This document shows, one piece after another, positions 9,258 through 17,877 of a DNA stretch of 64,000 bases. The notes below the pieces were generated by a model that saw nothing but the letters and a program-made list of their open reading frames with translations, was not told the origin of the DNA and ran no database searches. Position numbers and translations under genes: made by a program. Position 1 is the stretch's first letter. Every line of letters begins with the position of its first letter. The stretch covers positions 124,001 to 188,000 of the forward strand of contig DALZZF010000005.1 in the NCBI GenBank assembly GCA_031987605.1, written 5' to 3'. The stretch is from JAFAGO01 sp031987605. Its GTDB lineage: Bacteria; Bacteroidota; Bacteroidia; Flavobacteriales; Weeksellaceae.

Positions 9258-9788
9258 TTATTTGCCTTTTTTGGGAGGATAATTCACCATAATATCGGCA
9301 ACAATTTCCGGAATTTGTTTTTGTTTTGCTCTTGGTGAATCCACAGAAATACCGCTTCCGATCCCCTGCCAAACCAATTTTTGGGTTTTTGCATCAATTA
9401 AATCAATGGTAAGACCGCCCTGATTGTAATTGCTGCTCCAAGTTCTACCAACTCCGGCTCCCCAACCCCAAGGTCCACCCCAACCCCAAGCTCCGTAAGG
9501 ATTGGTGGTTTGTATGTCGGTTACTTTTTTATGATCGGCTTTTACGTTGATAATCAAATCCGGATTTTCTCCCGGTGTTAAACCTTTTGCTTGAAGCTGT
9601 TTTGAAAGTTCATTCAGAACACGGTCTTTGTCTATATCATTCAGTTTCAGATCGTCAATTCTCAGTTTGTAGGTTTTGTATGTGTTGAAATTTGCGGTGT
9701 CCGCATAATCAGAACGCACCTGAAATGGGCTGCAGGACGTTAATCCCAAAGTCGCCGAAGCCATAACCAATAGAATGTATTTTTTCAT
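9258..9788 (-). CDS. DUF4136 family lipoprotein
   Basis: 176 residues from the Met at 9788, which gives a lipoprotein signal MKKYILLVMASATLGLTSC with lipobox LTSC; the longer frame upstream would bury it and overlap the neighbouring gene. The body resembles DUF4136 proteins (YADTANFNTYKTYKL near the start, then VWQGIGSG near the end) and contains a Gly/Trp-rich patch (GAWGWGGPWGWGAGVG). Likely an envelope lipoprotein of unknown role. Its start lies one base downstream of the stop of the DUF5522 gene, so the two are co-transcribed. Confidence 0.8.
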   Translation of the reverse strand: MKKYILLVMASATLGLTSCSPFQVRSDYADTANFNTYKTYKLRIDDLKLNDIDKDRVLNELSKQLQAKGLTPGENPDLIINVKADHKKVTDIQTTNPYGAWGWGGPWGWGAGVGRTWSSNYNQGGLTIDLIDAKTQKLVWQGIGSGISVDSPRAKQKQIPEIVADIMVNYPPKKGK

Positions 9789-9789
9789 T

Positions 9790-9972
9790 TTATTTCGGTA
9801 TTTTGTTAATTTTCTTGAATGTATCGGTTTTTTTATCATATCCGTAAGGGCAATGTTTACAACCACTTTTGCAGCAATATCCGCGTTTCAGATGGAATTT
9901 CTCCGTGAAAACCTTGTATCCCTGCTCGTTGTAGTAAAAGTCCTCGTTTTCTTTGATGTCGTATTGTGCCAT
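9790..9972 (-). CDS. Small cysteine-rich protein, DUF5522-like
   Basis: 60 residues with YCCKSGCKHCPYGYDKK, a compact Cys cluster (five Cys in about ten residues) as in the DUF5522 family, which could bind zinc or an Fe-S centre. First gene of a two-gene unit with the lipoprotein gene at 9258-9788. Divergent from the gene at 10012, so the promoters of both lie in 9973-10011. Function unknown. Confidence 0.75.
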   Translation of the reverse strand: MAQYDIKENEDFYYNEQGYKVFTEKFHLKRGYCCKSGCKHCPYGYDKKTDTFKKINKIPK

Positions 9973-9999
9973 AAGTTAAAAAAAGATCATCATTTTTTT

Positions 10000-10007
10000 T
10001 ACATTTG
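10000..10007 (+). promoter_or_regulatory. -7 promoter box TACATTTG, 4 nt before ATG
   Basis: Matches the Bacteroidetes TAnnTTTG consensus and ends 4 nt before the ATG at 10012, placing the predicted transcription start at the start codon. No good -33 TTG at the usual distance was found. Confidence 0.45.
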
Positions 10008-10011
10008 TTCT

Positions 10012-10347
10012 ATGATAATTGTGTGCCAAAGGCTTCTCAAAAATACAAAAATAAACGGGATCACCCTTTATCCGTTTATCCTTTTGAAAAAGCCGGAATA
10101 CAAAGAAAATTGTGAACTCATTAACCATGAAAAAATCCATCTCCGGCAGCAGCTGGAATTGCTGATTGTGTTTTTCTATATCTGGTATGTGGTAGAATAT
10201 TATTATTGGTATTTTAAACTGAAAGACAGCTTTTTAGCCTATCGTTATATTTCTTTTGAAAGGGAAGCCTATGCCAAAGAATCCGATCTTATTTACTTAA
10301 AAAACCGAAAACTCTGGAGTTTTTGGAAATATCTGGCAAACTCATGA
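10012..10347 (+). CDS. Small membrane protein with HExxH motif
   Basis: 111 residues from the ATG at 10012; an in-frame upstream extension exists only because the DUF5522 and DUF4136 genes lie on the other strand. Contains NHEKIHLRQQ (an HExxH metal-binding motif followed by Arg-Gln-Gln) and a hydrophobic aromatic segment right after it (LLIVFFYIWYVVEYYYWYF), then FEREAYAKE. HExxH plus a later Glu is the pattern of zinc metallopeptidases, here at minimal size, so activity is only a guess. The stop overlaps the next start by 4 bp (ATGA, 10344-10347), so it is coupled to the PLP enzyme gene. Confidence 0.7.
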   Translation: MIIVCQRLLKNTKINGITLYPFILLKKPEYKENCELINHEKIHLRQQLELLIVFFYIWYVVEYYYWYFKLKDSFLAYRYISFEREAYAKESDLIYLKNRKLWSFWKYLANS

Positions 10348-11252
10348 AAGTATTTTCCGCAGCAAAAGTCATTATTCAGGAAATTCCTTTGAAGGGAAAC
10401 GCAAAACTTTTCATTAAAAGAGAAGATCAGATTCATCCGCAGATTTCCGGGAATAAATTCTGGAAACTCTATTATCCGCTCCAAAATTATCTTGAAAAAC
10501 TTCCCGAAAACCCGATGCTCATTACTTTTGGAGGAGCTTATTCCAATCACATCAGTGCCGTTTCGTATGCCGGAAAATTTTTAGGAATCAAAACTTTGGG
10601 AATCATTCGCGGTGAAGAATTAACTTCCGAATCCATCATAAATCCAACCCTCAGTTTTGCAAAAGAAAACGGAATGAATTTCCGTTTTGTGAGCCGGGAA
10701 ATGTATCGGAATAAAGATGAAATTTCATTCAATCTGAAAAAAGAATTTCCCACAGCATTAATCATTCCCGAAGGCGGAACCAATGAATTTGCCGTAAAAG
10801 GAATTGAAAATATGCTTGGAAACGATACAAAAGAATTTGATTACCTTTGCAGTGCAGTGGGAACTGGCGGAACTTTGGCAGGAATTTCAAAGTATTGTGA
10901 AGAAAATCAGGAGGTTATTGGTTTTAAAATGGTGAAAGATCCGAATCTTGAAGACGTTATTTTCAATCTCTCGGGTAAGAAAAATTTCACTTTAAAAGAA
11001 CCTTCCGAACGTTACGGCAAAATAACCGACGAAAATGTACGTTTTATAAATGATTTTTTTCATCAGTTCAAAATCCCTTTAGATCCGATATATACCGGAA
11101 AAATGTTGCAGAAATTATTGATGATGTTGGAAAATGGTGAATTTCCGGATGGAAGTAAAATTCTGGCTTTTCATACCGGAGGTTTGCAGGGAATTGAAGG
11201 AAGCAATCAACTGCTGAAAAAGCAAAACCGAACATTAATCAACTTTAGATAA
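10344..11252 (+). CDS. PLP-dependent ACC deaminase / D-cysteine desulfhydrase family protein
   Basis: 302 residues from the ATG at 10344, chosen because it overlaps the upstream stop (ATGA) and gives the usual family N-terminus. Fold-type II PLP enzyme: KREDQIHPQISGNKFWKL holds the Schiff-base Lys (about residue 38); TFGGAYSNHISAVSYA binds substrate and cofactor; AVGTGGTLAGI is the phosphate-binding glycine loop. Members act on D-cysteine or 1-aminocyclopropane-1-carboxylate and cannot be told apart by these motifs. It sits in a run of same-strand genes with small gaps (10012 to 13541), probably one operon. Confidence 0.85.
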   Translation: MKVFSAAKVIIQEIPLKGNAKLFIKREDQIHPQISGNKFWKLYYPLQNYLEKLPENPMLITFGGAYSNHISAVSYAGKFLGIKTLGIIRGEELTSESIINPTLSFAKENGMNFRFVSREMYRNKDEISFNLKKEFPTALIIPEGGTNEFAVKGIENMLGNDTKEFDYLCSAVGTGGTLAGISKYCEENQEVIGFKMVKDPNLEDVIFNLSGKKNFTLKEPSERYGKITDENVRFINDFFHQFKIPLDPIYTGKMLQKLLMMLENGEFPDGSKILAFHTGGLQGIEGSNQLLKKQNRTLINFR

Positions 11253-11265
11253 ACATCATTCTAAG

Positions 11266-12315
11266 ATGAAAAAACTTTTTGCGATTACCTGTTTTTTATT
11301 TTTTAAAACAATTGCTGCTCAAACCTGGGCAAATGACGAACAGTATATTCAAAGATTTGCAGCTTTTGCGGTTGAAGAAATGGAAAAATACAAAATTCCT
11401 GCATCCATCACGCTTGCACAAGGACTTTTGGAAACCGGAGGCGGACAAAGCCGTTTGGCAAGAGAAGGCAACAACCATTTCGGAATAAAATGCAAAGACG
11501 AATGGACTGGGAAAACCATGGCACATACCGATGATGCTCCCAATGAATGTTTTCGCGTGTACGATGATCCGCGGGAATCCTACGAAGACCATTCTAAATT
11601 TTTGGCATTCAGAAAATATTACGAGAAACTTTTCACGCTGGATTTGAAAGATTACAAAGCCTGGGCGCATGGTTTGAAGAAAGCAGGTTACGCTACAAAT
11701 CCGAAATACGCCCATATTCTCATCAATAAAATTGAAAAATACCGGTTGTATGAATTTGATAATGTAACCTCAAAAGAGGTTTTATACACTGTTTTGAAAT
11801 TGTATCCTGATCTTAAAAACGACAATATTTTTATGGCAAAACTGGATCAGAGCAATGCGAAAACCGAACCGGCAACCATAAAAGTTCCGTACGAACAGAC
11901 TTCGTATGCAAAACAGCAAGAAAAAGTAGATAAAATTAAAACCGATCGTGAACTCCTGAATTCCATTTTAATCAAGAGCCATCCCAATGGTGGAAAAAAA
12001 TTCATTATCGTTCCTGCAGATACCGATCTGGCTTATATTTCTAAAAAATTCGGAATCAACGAAAGCAAACTTAAAAAGTGGAATGAACTGAACAGCAACC
12101 GCCTTCAAAGAAATGATGTTTTGTTTCTGGAATCCAAATCTTCCGACGGAAATGTAGCCACCTATAAAGCAAAATCCGGAGAATCAATGTACGATATTTC
12201 CCAGAAGTTCGGGATGAAATTAAATAAACTTTACAGTAAAAACCGCATGAATGAAGGGCAGCAGCCAAAACCCGGGCAATTGATTTATCTGCAAAATAAA
12301 AAACCGAGATCATAA
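11266..12315 (+). CDS. Secreted glucosaminidase with two LysM domains
   Basis: 349 residues. Signal peptide about 1-18 (TIAA/QT). Residues about 25-160 are a glucosaminidase (peptidoglycan hydrolase) domain: PASITLAQGLLETGGG with the catalytic Glu, NNHFGIKC and YATNPKYAHILINKIEKY. A linker is followed by two LysM modules (about 245-290, KKFIIVPADTDLAYISKKFGI, and about 298-345, ATYKAKSGESMYDISQKFGM) for glycan binding. Role: cleavage of peptidoglycan glycan strands in growth or separation. Spacing of 13 bp to the upstream gene and 5 bp to the downstream gene suggests one operon. Confidence 0.9.
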   Translation: MKKLFAITCFLFFKTIAAQTWANDEQYIQRFAAFAVEEMEKYKIPASITLAQGLLETGGGQSRLAREGNNHFGIKCKDEWTGKTMAHTDDAPNECFRVYDDPRESYEDHSKFLAFRKYYEKLFTLDLKDYKAWAHGLKKAGYATNPKYAHILINKIEKYRLYEFDNVTSKEVLYTVLKLYPDLKNDNIFMAKLDQSNAKTEPATIKVPYEQTSYAKQQEKVDKIKTDRELLNSILIKSHPNGGKKFIIVPADTDLAYISKKFGINESKLKKWNELNSNRLQRNDVLFLESKSSDGNVATYKAKSGESMYDISQKFGMKLNKLYSKNRMNEGQQPKPGQLIYLQNKKPRS

Positions 12316-12320
12316 ATAAG

Positions 12321-13541
12321 ATGGATTTCGAAGAAAGTTCAAAAGCATTTGAATACGCACGGAACGTTTTCCCCGGCGGAGTAAATTCAACCTTTCAGTC
12401 TTTTAAATTTGTGGGGGGAATGCCGATTGTTGTTCAGTCGAAAAAAGGAGCCTGTTTTACGGATTTGGACGGCACTTCTTTTATCGATTATCACAATGAT
12501 TTTGGGGCTTCTGTTTTGGGATACGGAAATCCTGAAGTTCTGGAAGCAATTAGCATTCAGTTGGAAAAAGGATTTTCCACGGCAACGCCTTCAGAGCCGG
12601 AATTGGCGTTGGCAGAGCGAATCGTGGAAAGCATTCCGAATATTGAAAAAGTAAGATTCACCTCGTGCGGAATTCAGGCATGTGCAGATTCGGTTCAGTT
12701 GGCAAGAGCATTTACGAAAAAAAATAAAATCATTGTTTTTGATGGTAGCCAACATGAAAACCTGAATGTTTTTTCTGAAAATGATTCAAATCTTTTTGTT
12801 TGTCAATACAATCATTTGGAATCAGTTGCTGATGTTTTCAGGCATCATTCCGATGAAATTGCTGCTGTAATTGTAGAACCTGTGTCCACAAATATGGGGT
12901 GTATTCTTCCGGAAAATAATTTTCTTGAAAATTTGAAAAGCCTTTGTCAACAGCATCAATCCTTATTGATTTTTGATGAAACCAAAACCGGATTTCGGCT
13001 AGCTTTTGGCGGTGCCCAGGAAGTTTTTAATGTGGAAGCCGATTTGGTGGTGTACGGTTCCGTTCTGGGCGGCGGTTTTCCGTTGGGTGCTTTTGGCGCG
13101 CGAAATGAAATCATGGATCTTCTTTCTCCAAAAGGAGATTTTAATCTCGCCAATGATCCTTCATCCAATATACTCGCATTTTCCGCCGGGTTAAAAACTC
13201 TGGAAATCATCAGAAACAATCCGGATTTTTATACCAATCTGAATAAAACTTCGGAAATCCTCGATTTTGAAATCGGGAAGATTTTAAATCAGAAAAATAT
13301 TGTTCATCGTATTAACCGCAAAGGTTCATTGATGTCGGTTTTCTTTCATGTGAGCAACGTTCCAAATTTTAATGAAGCAAAAGAATCCAATTTTGCACTG
13401 TTCAATAATTTCTTTCATCAGCTTTTGCAAAAGGGGATTTATCTTCCTCCGAATGCATTTCAGTCGTGGTTTGTTTCAGCTGCCATTACCCAAACCGAAA
13501 TTGAAAAAACATGTGAAGCTGTCCGACAATTTGAGTATTAA
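12321..13541 (+). CDS. HemL-like aminotransferase-fold protein lacking the catalytic lysine
   Basis: 406 residues with the class III aminotransferase fold closest to glutamate-1-semialdehyde aminomutase: NVFPGGVNSTFQSF near the N-terminus, FDETKTGFR for the cofactor Asp, and GGGFPLGAFGA. Key positions are changed. The Schiff-base Lys expected before GGG is Ser247 (YGSVLGGG, codon 13059-13061); the SGTEA loop is SCGIQAC; the YHG motif is SQHEN. It probably cannot form the internal aldimine and may be a pseudoenzyme, a partner subunit or a protein with another role. The frame is intact with neighbour-like codon use, so it is not a decayed pseudogene. Ends 5 bp from convergent recG. Confidence 0.75.
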   Translation: MDFEESSKAFEYARNVFPGGVNSTFQSFKFVGGMPIVVQSKKGACFTDLDGTSFIDYHNDFGASVLGYGNPEVLEAISIQLEKGFSTATPSEPELALAERIVESIPNIEKVRFTSCGIQACADSVQLARAFTKKNKIIVFDGSQHENLNVFSENDSNLFVCQYNHLESVADVFRHHSDEIAAVIVEPVSTNMGCILPENNFLENLKSLCQQHQSLLIFDETKTGFRLAFGGAQEVFNVEADLVVYGSVLGGGFPLGAFGARNEIMDLLSPKGDFNLANDPSSNILAFSAGLKTLEIIRNNPDFYTNLNKTSEILDFEIGKILNQKNIVHRINRKGSLMSVFFHVSNVPNFNEAKESNFALFNNFFHQLLQKGIYLPPNAFQSWFVSAAITQTEIEKTCEAVRQFEY

Positions 13542-13546
13542 TCAAC

Positions 13547-15634
13547 CTAACTGATTTTTCCCCACTTATTTTTCCCTTTGTACTGTTTTATGTAATAATC
13601 TTTAATACGTTGGTTGTCGGGATGCGAAAGTTGCGGATCATTTTCCAGAATTTTTTCTACGGTTTCTTTGCTTATTTTAATGAGATTTCCGTCCGTCACC
13701 AAATCCAGTTTTTTGAAATCGACCACACCGCTTTGCTGCGTTCCCAGAATATCTCCCGGACCGCGAAGTTGCATATCGACTTCGGAAATTTTAAAACCAT
13801 CATTGGTTTCACACATGGTTTTAATTCTCTTTCGGCTATCTGCCGATAATTTGTCGGAAGTCATCAGAATACAATAACTCTGTTCTGCGCCACGCCCAAC
13901 TCTTCCGCGCAATTGATGAAGTTGCGAAAGCCCGAAACGTTCTGCGCTTTCAATAATCATTACGCTGGCATTGGGAACATTTACGCCGACTTCAATTACG
14001 GTTGTTGCCACCATAATTTCTGCTTTTCCGGAGGCGAAATACTGCATATTGGTTTCTTTTTCGTCGGATTTCATTTTGCCGTGAAGCATGGTAACATTAT
14101 GCCCTTCAAAAAATTCTACAATATGATCGAAATTTTCCATCAGGTTTTTATAATCCAATGTTTCGCTTTCTTCAATTAAAGGATATACGAAATATACCTG
14201 TCTGCCTTTATCAATTTCATCTTTTGCAAACCGGAAAACAGAAAGCCGGTCGCGTTCTTTTCGGTGTGCGGTGATGATGGACTTTCTTCCGACGGGCATT
14301 TCATCAATCACCGAAACATCGAGGTCGGAATAAAAACTCATCGCCAGAGTTCTCGGAATCGGCGTTGCTGTCATCACCAGAATATGCGGCGGAATTTTAT
14401 TTTTTGCCCAGAGTTTTGCTCTTTGTGCCACTCCAAAACGGTGCTGTTCATCAATAATGGCAAGTCCGAGATTTTTGAACTGTACAATATCTTCCAGAAC
14501 GGCGTGAGTTCCGATTAAAATAGAAAGGTTTCCGTTCAGCAAATTTTCGTGAATTTGTTTTCTTTCCGAAGTTTTTGTAGATCCGGTTAATAACTGAACC
14601 TGAATATTTGTTCCTTCCAACAATTCACTGATGCCGTTAAAATGTTGTTGCGCGAGAATTTCTGTGGGAGCCATCAAACAACTTTGAAATCCGTTGTCCA
14701 TCGCAATCAACATGGAAAGCAACGCCACCATTGTTTTTCCCGAGCCAACATCACCCTGAAGCAAACGGTTCATTTGCACCGGGCGTTTCATATCGTTTCG
14801 GATTTCTTTTAAAACTCTTTTTTGCGCATGGGTTAATTCAAAAGGAAGATGATGCGCGTAAAAATGATTGAAATGTTCCCCGATATTGGGAAAAGGATTT
14901 CCTACGGAATGATTATTCTGATATTTCTTTTTAAGCCCGTAACCCAACTGGAAAAAAAACGCTTCCTCAAATTTCAGGCGGCGTTCTGCTTCCTGAAAAT
15001 GCTGTATATCTTTTGGGAAATGGATGTTGAGAAATGCATGAGGGCGCGACATCAGTTTCAGATGCTTCATCAGGTAATCCGGAAGATTTTCTGAAACAAG
15101 GCTGGGAATTTCCATGCAGATATTTCGCAGGACATTCTGGAAAAATTTCTGGTTCAATCCTCGTTTTGTCAGTTTTTCCGAACTTGGATAAATAGGGCGT
15201 AATCGTGTTTCCTGTTCGCGGTTTTCCAGAGGTTCAATTTCGGGATGTGCCATGGAAAATACACGGTTAAAGAGATTTACTTTTCCGAAAATATAGATTT
15301 CTCGGTTTTGCGGAATCTGGTCTTTCATCCATTGCGAATACTGAAACCACACCAAATCTATTGTTCCGGTTTCATCATGAAATTTCGCAGCAAGGCGTTT
15401 TGCACGACCTCCGCCCACTTCTGCAAGGTCGGTAATTTTGCCTTTCAGTTGTACTTCTATGGTTTCATCTTCTGTGAGTTGGGCGATTTTGTATACTTTG
15501 CTTTTGTCGAGATAGCGAATCGGATAAAAATTCAGCAAATCTTCCACGTTGGAAATGCCCAGAATGTTCTTAATCAGTTTTGAACGTTCCGGACCAATTC
15601 CTTTGATGTATTCTATGGAAGTGTCTAAATTCAA
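13547..15634 (-). CDS. recG: ATP-dependent DNA helicase RecG
   Basis: 695 residues, normal length. N-terminal wedge (OB) domain about 1-240, then superfamily 2 helicase motifs: Walker A GDVGSGKT, motif II DEQH (AIIDEQHRFGVAQ), MTATPIPRT, and motif VI QLRGRVGRG. The C-terminus includes GPGDILGTQQSG. It remodels stalled replication forks and Holliday junctions. Transcribed alone on the minus strand, convergent with the HemL-like gene. Confidence 0.95.
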   Translation of the reverse strand: MNLDTSIEYIKGIGPERSKLIKNILGISNVEDLLNFYPIRYLDKSKVYKIAQLTEDETIEVQLKGKITDLAEVGGGRAKRLAAKFHDETGTIDLVWFQYSQWMKDQIPQNREIYIFGKVNLFNRVFSMAHPEIEPLENREQETRLRPIYPSSEKLTKRGLNQKFFQNVLRNICMEIPSLVSENLPDYLMKHLKLMSRPHAFLNIHFPKDIQHFQEAERRLKFEEAFFFQLGYGLKKKYQNNHSVGNPFPNIGEHFNHFYAHHLPFELTHAQKRVLKEIRNDMKRPVQMNRLLQGDVGSGKTMVALLSMLIAMDNGFQSCLMAPTEILAQQHFNGISELLEGTNIQVQLLTGSTKTSERKQIHENLLNGNLSILIGTHAVLEDIVQFKNLGLAIIDEQHRFGVAQRAKLWAKNKIPPHILVMTATPIPRTLAMSFYSDLDVSVIDEMPVGRKSIITAHRKERDRLSVFRFAKDEIDKGRQVYFVYPLIEESETLDYKNLMENFDHIVEFFEGHNVTMLHGKMKSDEKETNMQYFASGKAEIMVATTVIEVGVNVPNASVMIIESAERFGLSQLHQLRGRVGRGAEQSYCILMTSDKLSADSRKRIKTMCETNDGFKISEVDMQLRGPGDILGTQQSGVVDFKKLDLVTDGNLIKISKETVEKILENDPQLSHPDNQRIKDYYIKQYKGKNKWGKIS

Positions 15635-15888
15635 TTATTTTTTTTGAAGGTTGGAATTTCGGAAATTTTACCCGGAAGTTCAAATTTTTTAGCAAAGATT
15701 CTTGGGGATTTGGATATTGAAATTTTAAAATTTGAAGGTTGGATGTTTGGAATATTTGAAAAGGTTCGACAACAAATAATATAGAATCGCAATTTTTTTT
15801 AAACATGAAATTATCATGTGACCTCTGAAATGTATTTTATAACGGCAAAATATTAAAACATAAAGCACAACAAATCCTAAAATTGCCT

Positions 15889-15896
15889 TATTTTTA
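15889..15896 (+). promoter_or_regulatory. -7-like box TATTTTTA, 4 nt before dnaG ATG
   Basis: Near-consensus TAnnTTTG box ending 4 nt before the ATG at 15901; predicts a leaderless dnaG mRNA and supports the ATG at 15901 over the in-frame upstream codon at 15883. Confidence 0.4.
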
Positions 15897-15900
15897 CACT

Positions 15901-17826
15901 ATGATTTCAAAACAGACCATCGACAAAATTTTCTCCACCATTCGCGTTGAAGAAATCATCGGCGAATATGTGCAGCTGAAAAGGGCAGGAGCCAATCTGA
16001 AAGGGCTGAGCCCTTTTCGCGATGAGAAAACGGCCAGTTTTGTAGTCTCCCCAAGCAAACAGATCTGGAAAGATTTCTCCACCGGAAAAGGCGGAACGGC
16101 CATTACATTTCTGATGGAGATCGAAAGTTTCACTTATCCTGAAGCCCTTCGCCATGCTGCCAAAAAATACGGAATCGAAATTGAGGAAGACCGCCGTGAA
16201 CTGACTGAAGAAGAAAAACAATCGCAAACTGAAAAGGATCTTCTGTACAAAATTCACGAAGTCGCAAATACCTATTTTCAGGAGCAGCTATGGGATTCCG
16301 AAGAAGGAAAAATGATCGGACTTTCGTATTTCAGAGAGCGAGAACTGAAGGAAGAAATCATTCGGAAATTTCAGTTGGGATATTCCCCGGAAAAGAAAAA
16401 TGCTTTCACCCAATATGCTTTGGATAAAGGATACGAGAAGAATATTCTGGAAAAATCCGGACTTTCTATTTTCCCTGAAAATGCGCCGGACGGAATCGAC
16501 CGTTTTCGTGAACGCGTAATTTTCCCAATCCACAGTTTCTCAGGAAGAGTCCTTGGTTTCGGTGCAAGAATTCTGAAAAACAACGTAAAAACAGCAAAAT
16601 ATCTCAATTCTCCTGAAACCGAAATTTATCATAAATCGAATGTTCTGTATGGTTTAAACCAAGGGAAACAGGCAATTTCAAGGAATAATCTTTGCCTTTT
16701 GGTGGAAGGATATATGGATGTGATTGCGCTTCACCAAAGCGGAATCGAACATGTGGTGGCGAGTTCCGGAACGGCGCTTACGGTGGAACAAATCAAGCTG
16801 ATAAAACGCCTTACCGAAAATGTAACCATTCTTTTTGATGGCGATGCAGCCGGAATTAAAGCCAGTTTTCGAAGCATTGATCTTTTGCTTGCAGAAGGAA
16901 TGAATATCCGTGTTCTGCTGTTTCCGGACGGTGATGATCCCGATTCTTTTTCCCGGAAGCATCCGCAGGAATATGTGGAAGAATTTATCCGGAAAGAAGC
17001 AAAGGATTTTATTGATTTCAAAGCCGAAATTCTGCTGAAAGAAGCTGAACACGATCCGATAAAAAAGGCAGAAGCCATTCGCGATATTGTAAAATCGGTG
17101 GGTTTTGTGCAAAATGCATTGAAGCAGGAAATTTATCTGAAGGAAATTTCCAATCGTTTTGGATTGAGCGAACAGAGTTTGTTTAATGAACTGAGCGTGC
17201 AGAAACAGGTTCAGCACAATCAGCCGCATCGTCCTTCGGTTTCAAAAACGGAAATTGCGCAAAAACTGGAAGTGGTGCAGGAACCAGCAATTTTGGTGAA
17301 TCCTTTGCTTTTGCTGGAAGAAAAACTTGTGGAACTGATGCTGAAATACGGCGACCAGATTCTGGAAAGAAAAGATGCAGAAGGGCAGCCCTACCAGATT
17401 ACGGTAATTGAGGAAATCATCAACCATTTGAATGAAGACAATTACCAGATTCAATCTCCGCTGAACGAAAAGATTGTGGAAGATATCCGAAAAGGAATGC
17501 AGGAAGAGGAACTGCGTACGGGAAGTTTTTTCCTGAAATTGATGGATGAAGGAATCTCCGGAAAAGTGGCAGATGTGTTGATCGAACCATACGAAACCAG
17601 CGATTGGAACAAGTACAACATCTATTTCAAAAGTGAAGCAGAACTGGTGCCCAAAATCGTGAGCGATGTAATTATCCGCCATAAAAGGGAATTCATTGTG
17701 AAGCTGATTCAGGATTTAAAAAATCAAACCGAAAATGAGGAGGACGGTATGGGGAAATACGAAAAAATCATGCGGCTGAACGAACTCCGCAGAGTGATTG
17801 ATGATGAACTTCACCGAATTGTATGA
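15901..17826 (+). CDS. dnaG: DNA primase DnaG, zinc ligands replaced
   Basis: 641 residues. Synthesises RNA primers for replication. The TOPRIM core is intact: VEGYMDVIALHQSG, VASSGTALT, then LFDGDAAG. The N-terminal CHC2-type region keeps its shape (GLSPFRDEKTASF, then KQIWKDFSTGKGGTAITF) but the four zinc ligands expected there are gone: the CPFH-type motif reads SPFR (Ser37, Arg40) and the CFGCG-type motif reads DFSTG. Loss of these ligands is something I recall from other Bacteroidetes primases. The C-terminal helicase-binding region is divergent. Start at 15901 from the promoter box and family alignment. Confidence 0.93.
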   Translation: MISKQTIDKIFSTIRVEEIIGEYVQLKRAGANLKGLSPFRDEKTASFVVSPSKQIWKDFSTGKGGTAITFLMEIESFTYPEALRHAAKKYGIEIEEDRRELTEEEKQSQTEKDLLYKIHEVANTYFQEQLWDSEEGKMIGLSYFRERELKEEIIRKFQLGYSPEKKNAFTQYALDKGYEKNILEKSGLSIFPENAPDGIDRFRERVIFPIHSFSGRVLGFGARILKNNVKTAKYLNSPETEIYHKSNVLYGLNQGKQAISRNNLCLLVEGYMDVIALHQSGIEHVVASSGTALTVEQIKLIKRLTENVTILFDGDAAGIKASFRSIDLLLAEGMNIRVLLFPDGDDPDSFSRKHPQEYVEEFIRKEAKDFIDFKAEILLKEAEHDPIKKAEAIRDIVKSVGFVQNALKQEIYLKEISNRFGLSEQSLFNELSVQKQVQHNQPHRPSVSKTEIAQKLEVVQEPAILVNPLLLLEEKLVELMLKYGDQILERKDAEGQPYQITVIEEIINHLNEDNYQIQSPLNEKIVEDIRKGMQEEELRTGSFFLKLMDEGISGKVADVLIEPYETSDWNKYNIYFKSEAELVPKIVSDVIIRHKREFIVKLIQDLKNQTENEEDGMGKYEKIMRLNELRRVIDDELHRIV

Positions 17827-17877
17827 GTTGAAATTTTGTATGTTTGAACTGTTTACTACATTTTAATTATCGTAATA

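Noticed and set aside
9775..10011. N-terminal extension of the 10012 gene
   Set aside because: It lies opposite the DUF5522 and DUF4136 genes and upstream of a consensus promoter box at 10000-10007.
15570..15806. 78-codon minus-strand frame between recG and dnaG
   Set aside because: It covers a low-complexity stretch of TTTGGA/TTTGAAGG-like repeats and overlaps the recG start; no signs of coding selection.
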